Under the pieces are notes generated by a model. That model made no database searches. It worked only from the letters and a program-made list of their open reading frames with translations, and had not been told where the DNA came from. A stretch of 64,000 bases of DNA from Chthoniobacter flavus (GTDB taxonomy: Bacteria; Verrucomicrobiota; Verrucomicrobiia; Chthoniobacterales; JACTMZ01): positions 1 to 64,000 of the forward strand of contig CAMDUL010000005.1 in NCBI GenBank assembly GCA_945878135.1. The letters run 5' to 3'. A program made the position numbers and the translations under genes. Below, piece by piece: positions 25,676-37,658 of this stretch (within the stretch, counting starts at the first letter, position 1; each line of letters begins with the position of its first letter).

Positions 25676-27610
25676 ATGCTATCGTCTTTGCATCAGCATC
25701 TTATGCCGCGAGCGAAGGGTCGCTCAAACCAGAGAACCGGCAATTGGCCATTGACCCTGCGCTGGTTCATTTGTTCTCACCCTCCCGTGCAATCCGATCG
25801 CCATCCTCCGCTCCTTGCACCGGTCGGCGTTTGGCCATCCTTCTTGGCCGCGGCGCAGGGTTCCTGGCCCGGCATTCTTGTCACGGCGCTGGCCTGCCTG
25901 GCCGCGGGTTACGGCGGCATCATCTTCACCGGCACGGAGCTTTTCTTCAGCCCCATCTGGCCGCTCTCCGGGGTGGCCGTCGGTTGCCTGCTTCTGGGGG
26001 GTCCGAGGATGGCGGTCGGTATTTACGCGGGGGTGGCCGCACTCAATGCGCTGTGGGGGATGAATGCCCTGACCACTTGGGTCGGGGCGGCCGGCATCGC
26101 GCTCGAGTCGCTCGCCGCCTACGGTCTCCTTGTCCTCATCCTCGGGCCGCGGCCGCGGCTCACGGATCTCCGCGCATGCTTCGCCTTCCTCTTCGCCGCG
26201 CCGTGGTTGCCGGCGGCCGCCAACGGACTGCTGGGTTGCGGTTTGCTCCAAGCAGAGGCGACATCCGTTGGGTCCACCTTCACGCGCGAATGGCTTCTTT
26301 TCCTCATGGCCAACGGCGGAGCCATCGCCCTGCTTTCGCCCGCCTTCGCGATCGGGGGCGTGGCACCCGATGCCGCGTGGTGGCGTCGCCTCGCCTTCTG
26401 GGGCCCGGCTTGCCTCCTCTCGGCCGGCGCGGTTTTTTTCGGGCCTCCCGTGCTGCCACCCTACCTCCTCTTTGTGCCCATGCTGGCCGCGGCCGTGGTT
26501 CTCGGCTTGCGCGGAGCCGCCCCGCTCATGGCCCTTGTCGCCTTGGCCGCCGCCCTGTCCGTCCTGCACGGCCGCGGGGCCCTCGCGGCGACCGGCCAGG
26601 GCCTCGGGGGTGCGTCCCAATTTTACGCCCTGCTGCTCACGCTTGCTTTCTGCACCCTCTCCACCGCCGCGATTGTCGACCACTACCGCCGGCGCCTGCA
26701 GCGCGCCGCCAGCGCGACCGGCAGCGCGGGCCTCACTTTCTGGAGATGGGAGAAGCAGAGCGGAACGCAGCTGGACCGGATCGACGACGGATGCCTGCTC
26801 GGGAGCGCCACGACACCGGCGGAGGGCGGACCCGACGGACTTTTCGACGGCGGAACGGATCGCGGGGTCCGGGAGACGGAAAACGGGGGCGCGCCGGCGC
26901 TCTCTTTCTGGGTGGTCACGCAACGCGACTCCTCCGGACAAGCGGAAGCGGCCGACGGCATTCTCCTCGACCTCTCGGAGCGACTCTCGCTCGAGCAGGC
27001 CCGCCGGCGCGCCTGGCAGTCGGAGGTCGAACTGCGCAACCTGAGGGCCGGTCTCGCCCCGCATCTACTCTTCAACTGTCTGGCGGCGGTCCGCGGTTTC
27101 GTGCGCACCGATCCCGAAAGGGCGCGCTCCTTCATCGATCATCTGTCACGCTTCCTGCGCGAGAGCACCAACGCCCAGAACCGCGAAACGGTGCCGCTGC
27201 TCGACGAATGGCAACTCTGCGAGGACTTCCTCGCCCTGCAAGCCATGCGCTACGAACGCGATCTGCCCCGCCTGGTGGAAATCGAGGGTCCCGCCTACCA
27301 CGCGCATGTTCCTCCCATGATGGTGCTGAATCTGGTCGAGAACGCGGTCAAACACGGCGAGATCGGACAACGCCATCCGCTGGTCGTCGCCGCGCGCCGG
27401 GCCGGATCCTTCCTCGAGGTCACGGTGCGCAACCACGGGCACCTCGGGACACGCCCGGCCGACCGGCCCGGCGGCCTCGGCATCTCGCTGGCCCGGTTGC
27501 AGGCGATCTACGGCGCGCAGGCCTCTCTTGACATCGGCAACGGGGGAGAAAATGTCATAGCCGTCCTGCGCGTGCCCGCCGTGCCACCGGCCCGCGACCC
27601 GAGCCTTTGA
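25676..27610 (+). CDS. MASE1-like membrane sensor histidine kinase, LytS type
   Basis: A 644-residue sensor. About eight hydrophobic segments between residues 65 and 340 form a MASE1-like sensor region (GTELFFSPIWPLSGVAVG, in part). A short PAS-like or linker stretch follows, then a His_kinase domain with the LytS pattern LAPHLLFNCLAAVRG, putative phosphorylated His 463, and an N-box NLVENAVKHGE with GGLGISLARLQAIYG. The start is uncertain: ATG 25676 gives a hydrophilic 50-residue leader, and GTG 25787 would give a 607-residue protein. The partner LytTR regulator begins 4 bases downstream. The signal is unknown. Confidence 0.85.
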   Translation: MLSSLHQHLMPRAKGRSNQRTGNWPLTLRWFICSHPPVQSDRHPPLLAPVGVWPSFLAAAQGSWPGILVTALACLAAGYGGIIFTGTELFFSPIWPLSGVAVGCLLLGGPRMAVGIYAGVAALNALWGMNALTTWVGAAGIALESLAAYGLLVLILGPRPRLTDLRACFAFLFAAPWLPAAANGLLGCGLLQAEATSVGSTFTREWLLFLMANGGAIALLSPAFAIGGVAPDAAWWRRLAFWGPACLLSAGAVFFGPPVLPPYLLFVPMLAAAVVLGLRGAAPLMALVALAAALSVLHGRGALAATGQGLGGASQFYALLLTLAFCTLSTAAIVDHYRRRLQRAASATGSAGLTFWRWEKQSGTQLDRIDDGCLLGSATTPAEGGPDGLFDGGTDRGVRETENGGAPALSFWVVTQRDSSGQAEAADGILLDLSERLSLEQARRRAWQSEVELRNLRAGLAPHLLFNCLAAVRGFVRTDPERARSFIDHLSRFLRESTNAQNRETVPLLDEWQLCEDFLALQAMRYERDLPRLVEIEGPAYHAHVPPMMVLNLVENAVKHGEIGQRHPLVVAARRAGSFLEVTVRNHGHLGTRPADRPGGLGISLARLQAIYGAQASLDIGNGGENVIAVLRVPAVPPARDPSL

Positions 27611-27614
27611 GCCG

Positions 27615-28325
27615 ATGCAAACCCTGACCGCCCTCATCGTCGATGACGAACCGGCCGCCCGCCGCGACCTCGGTGAAGTGCTGTCGTCCATCGAGGACGT
27701 TCGCATCGTGGCCGAGGCTTCCGACGCGGTCGCCGCGCAACAACTGGCCCGGCGCCACCAACCGGACCTCATTTTCATGGACATCCAACTGCCGGGCGCC
27801 GACGGCTTTGCCGCGCTGGACGGCATCGATGCATCGCGAAGTTGCGTCATTTTCACCACGGCCTACGCGCAGTTCGCCATCCGGGCTTTCGAGGTCGGCG
27901 CAACCGATTACCTGCTCAAGCCGGTCGACGAGCGGCGCTGCCGCCGCGCCGTCGATCGCGCGCGGGAGAGCCTGGCCCGGCCGGACGGAGGGGACGAGGA
28001 GCCCGCTTTGGAGATCGAGGAGCGGGGCGCGCACGTGCGCGTGCCGCTGGCCGCCATCCGACTGCTCCATGCCGGCGGCAATTACGTCGAGGTGGTGCAT
28101 GAACGCGGACGCGGACTCGTGCGGCGCAGTCTCGAAGGATTGCTCGCCGGGTTGCCGGACGGACTGCTGGTGCGCCTCAACCGCCATCAGGCCGTGCGAC
28201 CCTCGGCCGTCCAATCGTGGAGCGGCAGCGGACAGCGCGGATTGAGCCTCGTCCTGCGCGATGGGACCAAGTTGGAGGTCGCGCGCCGCCGCGCCGCCGA
28301 GGTCCTGCAGCGCATCCGGGGATAA
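27615..28325 (+). CDS. LytTR-family response regulator
   Basis: A 236-residue regulator. The receiver domain (1 to about 118) has the acidic pair in LIVDDEPAARRD, phosphoacceptor Asp 56 in DLIFMDIQLPG and Lys in YLLKPVDERRC. A LytTR DNA-binding domain (about 135-236) contains HAGGNYVEVVHERG and LVRLNRHQAVRPSAV. LytTR proteins bind direct repeats in promoter DNA. It is cotranscribed with the MASE1-LytS kinase; target genes are not evident. Length and motifs are normal. Confidence 0.93.
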   Translation: MQTLTALIVDDEPAARRDLGEVLSSIEDVRIVAEASDAVAAQQLARRHQPDLIFMDIQLPGADGFAALDGIDASRSCVIFTTAYAQFAIRAFEVGATDYLLKPVDERRCRRAVDRARESLARPDGGDEEPALEIEERGAHVRVPLAAIRLLHAGGNYVEVVHERGRGLVRRSLEGLLAGLPDGLLVRLNRHQAVRPSAVQSWSGSGQRGLSLVLRDGTKLEVARRRAAEVLQRIRG

Positions 28326-30409
<2,084 letters not shown>

Positions 30410-30420
30410 CAGCTTTGCCC

Positions 30421-31845
30421 ATGGCCGCCCAGCAGACAGTTCTTGTTGTCGATCCGGACCCGGATTTCCTCGACTGGGCCCGCCATCAACTCGGGGCCGA
30501 GGATGTGCGTGTCACCACGGCCGAGACCTCCGAGGACGCCTTCAAGCTTTTCTGCGCCGAGGACCCGCTGGTTGTCATCACCGAGACACGCCTCGGCACG
30601 CACAGCGGACTGGAGCTTCTCGCCCGCTTGCGCAAGCGGGACCCCAACGCGCTCGTCATCATCACCGGCGCCCTCGGCACCACACAGAGCGTGATCGAAT
30701 CGATGCGCCTCGGCGCCTTCGATTTCGTCCGCAAGGAGCAGTTGCCGTTCAATCTGAAAATCGTCGTCGACGCCGCGCTCAAATCCGCCGCGGAGATGCG
30801 CCGCGCCAAACCCTTCGAGCCGGCCCTCACCGTCGAGCAGCACCAGGACAGCATCATCGGCCAGTCTCCGGCCATGCAGGAAGTCTTCAAAATGGTCGGT
30901 CGCATCTCGAACAGCGATGCCGCCGTCATGATCACCGGCGAAAGCGGATCGGGCAAAGAACTGGTGGCCCGCGCCATCCACCAATACAGCGCGCGGCACG
31001 AACGTCCTTTCCTCGCCATCAACTGCGCAGCCATCCCCGAGAACCTCCTCGAGAGCGAACTCTTCGGGCACGAAAAAGGTTCCTTCACCGGCGCCAGCGC
31101 GCAACGCATCGGGCGCTTCGAGCAGTGCGACGGCGGCACGCTCTTCCTCGACGAGATCGGCGACATGCCGCTCACCATCCAGAGCAAACTCCTGCGTGTC
31201 CTGCAGGACGGCACTTTCTCGCGGGTGGGCGGCAACCAGACGCTCACCACCGACGTGCGCATCGTCGCCGCGACCAACAAGAACCTCGAAGCCGAAGTGG
31301 CCGGGAAAAAATTCCGCGAGGATCTTTTCTACCGGCTCAATGTCGTCCGTCTGCACCTCCCGCCCCTGCGCAACCGCAGGGAGGACATCCGCCTGCTCGC
31401 CGAGTATTTCCTCAAGCGCATCGCCGCGCAAAGGCTCAAACCGCAGTTGCAACTCAGCCAGGAAGCCGTCGAAATGCTCGAAAGCCACCCGTGGCCCGGC
31501 AACGTCCGCGAGTTGGAAAACACCATCCATCGCGCCGCCGTCCTGGCCACCTCGGATGTCCTCCTGCCCAAAGATCTGCCCCTGGGCAAAGTTCCCACCA
31601 CCGCGGCGGCCGAAGCGGTCTCGGCCGCCGTGGTCCCGACCAACCTCGACGAGGCGGCCCGGATGCTTTTCGAAGCGGCCGCGGCGCAGCCCGGGCTCGA
31701 ACTCCTCCCGTGGCTCGAGCAGGAATTCACGCGCCGGGCCATGGAGTCGACGGGAAGCAACCAGGTGCGTGCGGCCAAATTGCTCGGCATCACCCGCGCC
31801 ACCCTGCGCAAACGCCTCGAGCATTTGCGCGCCGCCACCGCGTGA
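30421..31845 (+). CDS. NtrC-family sigma-54 activator with degenerate receiver
   Basis: A 474-residue protein with a receiver-like domain (1 to about 120), a sigma-54 AAA+ domain (about 143-380) and a Fis-type HTH (about 433-472, NQVRAAKLLGITRATLRKRL). Walker A GESGSGKE is at 173-180, the sigma-54 contact loop GSFTGA at 220-225 and Walker B LFLDEIGD at 241-248. In the receiver, the expected phosphoacceptor Asp is Glu 55 (VVITETRLG) and the acidic cluster reads VDPDPD. Thr 82 and Lys 105 are kept. Glu may mimic phosphorylation, so the protein could be constitutively active or controlled otherwise. No cognate kinase is adjacent. The ATG was preferred over TTG 30415. Confidence 0.92.
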   Translation: MAAQQTVLVVDPDPDFLDWARHQLGAEDVRVTTAETSEDAFKLFCAEDPLVVITETRLGTHSGLELLARLRKRDPNALVIITGALGTTQSVIESMRLGAFDFVRKEQLPFNLKIVVDAALKSAAEMRRAKPFEPALTVEQHQDSIIGQSPAMQEVFKMVGRISNSDAAVMITGESGSGKELVARAIHQYSARHERPFLAINCAAIPENLLESELFGHEKGSFTGASAQRIGRFEQCDGGTLFLDEIGDMPLTIQSKLLRVLQDGTFSRVGGNQTLTTDVRIVAATNKNLEAEVAGKKFREDLFYRLNVVRLHLPPLRNRREDIRLLAEYFLKRIAAQRLKPQLQLSQEAVEMLESHPWPGNVRELENTIHRAAVLATSDVLLPKDLPLGKVPTTAAAEAVSAAVVPTNLDEAARMLFEAAAAQPGLELLPWLEQEFTRRAMESTGSNQVRAAKLLGITRATLRKRLEHLRAATA

Positions 31846-32633
31846 GCACCGCGCCCCGCGCATGGCTCCGCGAAAACGGCGGGTGGACACCCGGCGCCGC
31901 GCTCCCCGTCACCGACCGCGCCGTCCGCTACGGCATGGCCGTTTTCGAAACCATCGGCATCCGCTCGGGACAACCTCTCCTCCTCGAGGAACACCTCGCC
32001 CTCCTCGGGGAAAACGCCGCGACTCTCCTTCCTCCGGCAGGGCACGCCGGCCCCGGCGGGGCGCTGCCTCCGCTTGAACCGAACGACAACGGAGTCCTTC
32101 GTCTTTACATCACGGCCGGCGACGGGGCACCCACCGCGCCCGTGAGCAGCCCGCGCGCCTTCGCCCTGTTTGAACCGCACGATCCCGCGGCCATTCCCGA
32201 CGAACAGACCGCGTGTCTGCATCCCGAGCCGGTCTCGCCCTTCGCCCACGGACGCAAAACCGCCAACTACTGGATGAACTGCGCCGCGCAATCCGCCGCG
32301 CAAGCGGCCGGCTTCGACCACGCGCTGCTCGCCGACCACCACGGGCACCTTCTCTCCGCCGCCTTCGGCAATGTTTTTTTTGTCATAAACGGCGAACTTC
32401 TCACGCCACCACTTTCCCTCGCCGTGCGGGCCGGAGTCATCCGCACGCGGGTCATGCGCAGCCATGCCGTGCACGAACGGGAACTCCCCGCCGCGCGTCT
32501 TGACGGCGTCACCGAGCTGTTCCTGACCAACAGCCGCCTCGGCGTCATGCCGCTGCACTGCGGCACGATCGTGCCCGGCCCGGTCGGACGCTCCTTGCGC
32601 GAGGAGATCCTCCGCGAAAAAATCGTCCCGTGA
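31842..32633 (+). CDS. Class IV PLP aminotransferase/lyase (IlvE/PabC-like)
   Basis: A 263-residue fold-type IV PLP enzyme. The N-terminal WLRENGGWTPGAALPVTDRA, the catalytic Lys 139 in GRKTANYWMN and SAAFGNVFFVING are family features. Members include branched-chain aminotransferase, D-amino-acid aminotransferase and 4-amino-4-deoxychorismate lyase (PabC). The short length and the pattern near LTNSRLGVMPL favour PabC or a D-amino-acid aminotransferase but do not decide it. The GTG start overlaps the activator's stop and the 3' end overlaps mfd, both as GTGA. Confidence 0.8.
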   Translation: MSTAPRAWLRENGGWTPGAALPVTDRAVRYGMAVFETIGIRSGQPLLLEEHLALLGENAATLLPPAGHAGPGGALPPLEPNDNGVLRLYITAGDGAPTAPVSSPRAFALFEPHDPAAIPDEQTACLHPEPVSPFAHGRKTANYWMNCAAQSAAQAAGFDHALLADHHGHLLSAAFGNVFFVINGELLTPPLSLAVRAGVIRTRVMRSHAVHERELPAARLDGVTELFLTNSRLGVMPLHCGTIVPGPVGRSLREEILREKIVP

Positions 32634-35600
32634 ACCACGACCTCTTGTCCGCCGGCGACGCCAGTGCCGCCGCGCGGTCTTGGCTCGAAGCCGCACGCCG
32701 GAACCCTCCCGCCACGGCCGGCGGAGCGGCCCCGCCGGCCCAGCCGTTCCTCGCCGCCTGGTTCGCCGCGCGGATCGGACGCCCGGTGTGCGTGGTTTGC
32801 CCCGACGTCAGGCGCCAGGAGGAATTCCACCACGACCTGCAATTCTGGGAGCCCCGTGCATTGCTCCTGCCCGACCTCGAACTCGCGGCCGAAGGCGTGG
32901 GCAGCCCCGATCCGGAACTGGCCGCCGCCCGCCTCGCGGCCTTGCGCGAAATCGACACCGGCCAGCCGCCGTTGGTCGTGGTCACCGCCGACGGACTCCG
33001 CCATCCGGCCCCCTCACGCCAGAAGCTCGGCGAGGGCATCATGACCTTGCGACGTGGCGAGACGCTGGCGATCGCCGCCCTCGCCGCGCGGCTCGAAAAG
33101 GCCGGCTTCGAGCGCGTCTCCACCGCCGCCCAGCGCGGCCATTACGCCGTGCGCGGCGGCATCATCGACATCTCCCCGTGGCAGACCGCCCTTCCGGTGC
33201 GCCTCGAATTTTTCGGCGACGAAATCGAATCCATCCGCTCCTACGACCCCGATTCGCAACGCTCGGTGGAAACGCTCGAGTCCTGCGAGCTGGGCCTCGA
33301 TGACGGCAGCGGCGGCAACGAGGCCTCCGTGCGGGACCACTTCACCGGGGACACCGTGTTCCTCTCGATCGAGGACGCACTGCCCGAAGCCGGCGCGCGT
33401 TTGCATTCCGGTCCGGTGCTGGACGGCGAGGGCGAGACCGAAATCACCGCCGGCGACCATCCGCTCGGGGATTTCGCCGCCGGCGACATCGTGCTGCTCG
33501 AACAACGCCGCCGCGATTTGTTCCGTCAGATCGCCCGATGGCAGGCGGACGGCTGGACGGTGCGCATCGTCTGCACCAACGAGGGCGAAGCCACGCGACT
33601 GCGCGAACTCGCGGCCTCCGAGCCGGACAGCCCGCGCGAGTTGCCGGTGATCCTGGGGACTCTGACCCGCGGGTTCACCTTGCCGGACGCCAAACTCGCG
33701 CTGCTGACCGATGCCGAACTCTTCGGCCGCGCCGCCAGCCTCGGACAGCGCCGCGGCGGATGGCAGCGTGCGCGCGCCGCCCTTGCGCGGCAGACCCTGC
33801 GCTTCGACGACTTCGAGGCGGACGACCTCGTCGTCCACCTCGACTACGGCATCGCGCGCTACCGCGGGCTGCAAGTGCTCCCCGGGCAGGAGGAAACGGG
33901 CGAGGTCCTCACGCTCGAATTCGCCCGCGGCTCGAAACTTTACGTGCCGCTCGACCAAGGCTGGAAGGTCTCCCGCTATGTCGGGGTCGGACGCAAAAAT
34001 CCCGCGCTGAGCGAACTCGGCGACGAACGCTGGCAACGCGCCCGGAGCAAAGCGGAAAGATCCGTCCTGGCCTACGCCGAGAAACTCCTGCGCGTGCAGG
34101 CCGAGCGGGAACTCGAATCCGGCATCACCTTCCCGCCGGACAACACGTGGCAGCGCGAATTCGAGGACTCTTTCCCCTTCAAGGAAACCCCCGACCAATT
34201 GCGCGCCATCGACGAGGCGAAAAAGGACATGGAGTCGTCCAGACCGATGGACCGCCTGATCTGCGGCGACGTCGGTTTCGGCAAGACCGAAGTCGCCATC
34301 CGCGCCGCTTTCAAAGCCGTCATGGGCGGCAAACAAGTCGCCTTTCTCGCCCCGACCACCGTGCTCGCCCAGCAGCACTGGCAGACGCTCCGCGAGCGGA
34401 TGTCGGATTATCCGGTCACCGTCGGCTTGCTCAGCCGCTTCCGCACACCGAAGCAGCAAAAGCAGACGCTCCAGGGACTCCGCGACGGCAGCGTCGATAT
34501 CGTGGTCGGCACGCACCGCCTGCTGGGCAAAGACGTCGCTTTCCGGAATCTCGGGCTCGTCATCGTCGACGAAGAGCAGCGCTTCGGCGTCCTCCACAAG
34601 GAACGTCTCAAGGAAAACTTCCGCAAAGTCGATGTTCTCACGCTCTCCGCCACGCCCATCCCGCGCACGCTTTACCTCTCGCTGCTCGGCGCGCGCGACA
34701 TGAGCACGATCGAAACCCCGCCGTCCAACCGCATTCCCGTCGAAACGGTCATCTGCGGCTATGACGAACGTCTCATCCGCGATGCGATCAAACGCGAACT
34801 GGCCCGCGGCGGGCAGGTCTACTTCCTCCACAACCGCGTCAAATCGATCGGCCTGCTCGAAAAGCGCCTCAAGGAGCTGGTGCCCGAAGCGCGCACCGTC
34901 ATCGGGCACGGACAAATGGAGGAGGAGGAACTCGAAGATGTCATGAATTCGTTCGTCTCGGGGAAAACCGATATCCTGCTTTGCACCACCATCATCGAAA
35001 GCGGCCTCGATATCCCGAATGCCAACACCATCATCATCGACCGCGCCGACCGCTTCGGGCTGGCCGACCTTTACCAGTTGCGCGGACGCGTCGGCCGATC
35101 GAACCACAAGGCTTACGCGTATCTGCTGCTGCCGCGCGACCTGATGGGCGGCGGCGAGGCCCGCCAGCGCATCGCCGCCATCCGGCAATACTCGAACCTC
35201 GGCGCCGGTTTCCGCGTTGCCATGCGCGATCTGGAAATCCGCGGCGCGGGCAACATCCTCGGCACCGAACAGAGCGGACACATCCTCGCCATCGGTTTCG
35301 AATTCTACTGCCGCCTGCTCAAAGCCGCCGTGGCCAAACTCAAAGGCGAGCGCGCACCCGGCCGACCCGATATCAGGGTCAACCTCGACTTCATCGCGTC
35401 CGACCCGGCCACCGCGCGTGACGGACAGCTCCGCGCGTGGATCCCCGCGGATTACATCGCCGAGCCGAAGGAACGCATCGCCGCCCACCGCGCCCTGGCC
35501 GAGGCCGAGACCCTCCCCGCCCTCGACCAGCTCAAAAAACAGTGGCGCGACCGCTACGGACGCCTGCCCGGTCCCGCCCGCCACCTCTTGCAGACCGCCG

Positions 35601-35776
35601 CCATCCGTCTCCGCGCCGCCGGCGTCGGGATCGACCTGGTGGAGACCGAAGGAAATGTCCTCCGGCTGCGCCGCGGCGGCGATTTCATCATGATCGGACA
35701 CCGCCACCCCCGGCTGGAAAGCGACGATCCCGCCTTGAAATTGCGGCAGATCCTTGCACTCTTGCAGCAATTGTGA
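32630..35776 (+). CDS. mfd: Transcription-repair coupling factor Mfd
   Basis: A 1048-residue SF2 translocase that removes stalled RNA polymerase and recruits UvrAB. The UvrB-like N-terminal modules (about 1-330), an RNA-polymerase-interaction module (about 400-480, [13 protein letters not shown] and [18 protein letters not shown]) and the RecG-like motor (about 520-870) are in the usual order. Walker [18 protein letters not shown] (near 548), Walker [11 protein letters not shown] and [21 protein letters not shown] (in part) are clear. A C-terminal D7-like domain is present. The start is GTG overlapping the preceding stop. Length is slightly below the E. coli protein (1148). Confidence 0.97.
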   Translation: MNHDLLSAGDASAAARSWLEAARRNPPATAGGAAPPAQPFLAAWFAARIGRPVCVVCPDVRRQEEFHHDLQFWEPRALLLPDLELAAEGVGSPDPELAAARLAALREIDTGQPPLVVVTADGLRHPAPSRQKLGEGIMTLRRGETLAIAALAARLEKAGFERVSTAAQRGHYAVRGGIIDISPWQTALPVRLEFFGDEIESIRSYDPDSQRSVETLESCELGLDDGSGGNEASVRDHFTGDTVFLSIEDALPEAGARLHSGPVLDGEGETEITAGDHPLGDFAAGDIVLLEQRRRDLFRQIARWQADGWTVRIVCTNEGEATRLRELAASEPDSPRELPVILGTLTRGFTLPDAKLALLTDAELFGRAASLGQRRGGWQRARAALARQTLRFDDFEADDLVVHLDYGIARYRGLQVLPGQEETGEVLTLEFARGSKLYVPLDQGWKVSRYVGVGRKNPALSELGDERWQRARSKAERSVLAYAEKLLRVQAERELESGITFPPDNTWQREFEDSFPFKETPDQLRAIDEAKKDMESSRPMDRLICGDVGFGKTEVAIRAAFKAVMGGKQVAFLAPTTVLAQQHWQTLRERMSDYPVTVGLLSRFRTPKQQKQTLQGLRDGSVDIVVGTHRLLGKDVAFRNLGLVIVDEEQRFGVLHKERLKENFRKVDVLTLSATPIPRTLYLSLLGARDMSTIETPPSNRIPVETVICGYDERLIRDAIKRELARGGQVYFLHNRVKSIGLLEKRLKELVPEARTVIGHGQMEEEELEDVMNSFVSGKTDILLCTTIIESGLDIPNANTIIIDRADRFGLADLYQLRGRVGRSNHKAYAYLLLPRDLMGGGEARQRIAAIRQYSNLGAGFRVAMRDLEIRGAGNILGTEQSGHILAIGFEFYCRLLKAAVAKLKGERAPGRPDIRVNLDFIASDPATARDGQLRAWIPADYIAEPKERIAAHRALAEAETLPALDQLKKQWRDRYGRLPGPARHLLQTAAIRLRAAGVGIDLVETEGNVLRLRRGGDFIMIGHRHPRLESDDPALKLRQILALLQQL

Positions 35777-36747
35777 ACCGATCCGCCCGCCTCGCCGCCG
35801 CCGTTCTGGCGCTGTCCGCCGCCCCGCTCCCCGCCCAGCCGGAGCAACGCATGGTCGACGGCATCGCCGCGGTGGTGAATTCCAATGTCATCACCTACGG
35901 CCAGGTGCGCGAACTCCTCATGTTCCGCCAGCGCTCGCTCAACGAGACTTACCAAGGCGAGGAATTGAAGGCCAAGATGAAGGAATCGCAGGACGCCGCC
36001 CTCAAAGACCTCGTCGACCGGCAGCTGATCATCGACAGCTTCAAGACGCAGGGTTTCTCCATCCCGGAATACGTCGTCGAAGACCGCATGCAGAACATCA
36101 TCCGCGAAGAATTCGGCGGCGACCGCACGGCCTTCGTCCGCACCCTCAAGGCCCAAGGCTTCACTCTCTCCCGCTTCCGCGAGATCGAACGCGACAAAAT
36201 CATCGTCCAAGCCATGCGCCAGCGCGCGGTGCGCTCGGACTTCGTCATTTCGCCGGACAAAGTCGAAGCCTACTACCGCCGCAACATCGCCGAATATTCC
36301 ACGCCGGAGGAAATCCGGCTGAGCATGATCGTGCTGCGCGTCGAGGAAGACGGCTCGGGCGACCCTGCCGCGACCAAACGCGCCATGGCCGAGGAAATCC
36401 GCGGAAAATTGGCCGATGGCGCGGACTTCGCCGGCATTGCCCAGATGTATTCCGAAGACAGCACGGCCGAGGCCGGCGGCGACTGGGGCTGGATCGACCG
36501 CAAGACGCTCAACGAGGAACTCAACCGCGTGGCCTTCTCGCTCCAACCCGGACAACTCAGCCGCGTCGTCCAGCTCGGCGACTCCCTCTACATCATGCGC
36601 GTCGAGGCGCGCAAAGCGGCGGTGACCAAGCCGCTGGCCGAACTGCGCGAGGAAATCAGCAAAAAACTTTTCGAGGAAGAACGTATCCGCCTCCAGGAGC
36701 AGTGGATCAAAACGCTCCGCGAGAAGGCTTACGTCAAAGTCTATTGA
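35773..36747 (+). CDS. SurA/PpiC-like periplasmic peptidyl-prolyl isomerase
   Basis: A 324-residue exported foldase. The signal peptide [22 protein letters not shown] is followed by a SurA_N-like domain (about 30-190, DGIAAVVNSNVITYGQVREL in part) and one parvulin rotamase domain (about 195-290, with AQMYSEDSTAEAGGDWGWID, in part). It probably assists outer-membrane protein folding, such as TpsB-type barrels. The start GTG overlaps the mfd stop as GTGA. Only one parvulin domain is present, whereas E. coli SurA has two. pdxA follows with a TTGA overlap; E. coli also has surA next to pdxA. Confidence 0.9.
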   Translation: MNRSARLAAAVLALSAAPLPAQPEQRMVDGIAAVVNSNVITYGQVRELLMFRQRSLNETYQGEELKAKMKESQDAALKDLVDRQLIIDSFKTQGFSIPEYVVEDRMQNIIREEFGGDRTAFVRTLKAQGFTLSRFREIERDKIIVQAMRQRAVRSDFVISPDKVEAYYRRNIAEYSTPEEIRLSMIVLRVEEDGSGDPAATKRAMAEEIRGKLADGADFAGIAQMYSEDSTAEAGGDWGWIDRKTLNEELNRVAFSLQPGQLSRVVQLGDSLYIMRVEARKAAVTKPLAELREEISKKLFEEERIRLQEQWIKTLREKAYVKVY

Positions 36748-37607
36748 GTGTGCCCGCGCGCCCCGTCCTCGGACTCGTCTCCGGCGACCCCGCCGGCGTC
36801 GGCCCGGAGTTGATCGAACGCTGCCTCGCCGATCCCGGATTGCCGGACGGGGTCGACTTTCGCCTCATCGGACGGGAAGAAGGACACGTCCCCGGTCAAC
36901 CGACCCCCGCCTCGGCGCGGGCGGCATGGGACGCGCTGGAGGAAGCAGCCCGTCTTGGGCAGGACGGCGCCATCCAGGCGGTGGTCACCGGACCGGTGCA
37001 CAAGGACGCGCTGCAGGCCATCGGCTTCCCGTTTCCCGGACAAACCGAATTCTTCGCCGCACGCAGCGGGACGGAAGATTTCGCCATGTGCCTGACCGGC
37101 GGGCCGCTCACCGTCGCCCTCGCCACCATCCACGTCCCCCTGCGCGACGTCCCGGGGATCCTCCGCGCGGACGAAATCGTGCGGGTGGGAAAATTGCTCC
37201 ATGGTTTCCTGCAGCGCCGCCTCGGACGCGCCCCGCGGATCGCGGTGGCCGGACTGAACCCGCACGCCGGCGAGCACGGACGCTTCGGTAACGAAGAAGA
37301 GACCATCATCGCCCCCGCGGTCCGCGAACTCGCCGCCCACGGCGATTTCACCGGTCCCCTCTCCCCCGACACCGTTTTCCACCGCGCCGCGGCGGGCGGA
37401 TTCGACGGCGTTCTTTGCATGTATCACGACCAGGGTCTCATCCCGTTGAAGCTGCTCGCCTTCGAAACCGGCGTGAACGTGACCCTCGGACTCCCCTTTC
37501 CCCGCACCAGCCCGGACCACGGCACGGCCTTCGACCTCGCCGGCACCGGCCGGGCCTGCCACCGCAGCATGCTCGCCGCGATCAAACTCGCGTCAGAGCT
37601 GCTTTGA
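36744..37607 (+). CDS. pdxA: 4-hydroxythreonine-4-phosphate dehydrogenase PdxA, compact form
   Basis: A 287-residue protein of the PdxA family, which oxidises 4-phosphohydroxythreonine in vitamin B6 synthesis. The N-terminal GLVSGDPAGVGPELI and the three metal-binding His regions are kept: TIHVPLRDV, GLNPHAGEHG and CMYHDQGLIPLK. It is about 40 residues shorter than usual (about 330), with the loss between RLIGREEG and PGQPTPASA. The substrate-binding GHTE motif reads PGQTEFFA, so His is replaced by Gln. The start is either TTG 36744 (overlapping the upstream stop, chosen) or GTG 36750. Activity on the canonical substrate is therefore less certain. Confidence 0.85.
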   Translation: MSVPARPVLGLVSGDPAGVGPELIERCLADPGLPDGVDFRLIGREEGHVPGQPTPASARAAWDALEEAARLGQDGAIQAVVTGPVHKDALQAIGFPFPGQTEFFAARSGTEDFAMCLTGGPLTVALATIHVPLRDVPGILRADEIVRVGKLLHGFLQRRLGRAPRIAVAGLNPHAGEHGRFGNEEETIIAPAVRELAAHGDFTGPLSPDTVFHRAAAGGFDGVLCMYHDQGLIPLKLLAFETGVNVTLGLPFPRTSPDHGTAFDLAGTGRACHRSMLAAIKLASELL

Positions 37608-37658
37608 CCAGTGTCGGGGCATCGCGGTCCGCCAAATCCCTCAACCCTCAACGCCCCG

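Noticed and set aside
25618..27531. A 637-residue Arg/Pro-rich frame overlapping the LytS-like kinase
   Set aside because: It is a shadow of the kinase frame; it lacks membrane segments and any family motif.
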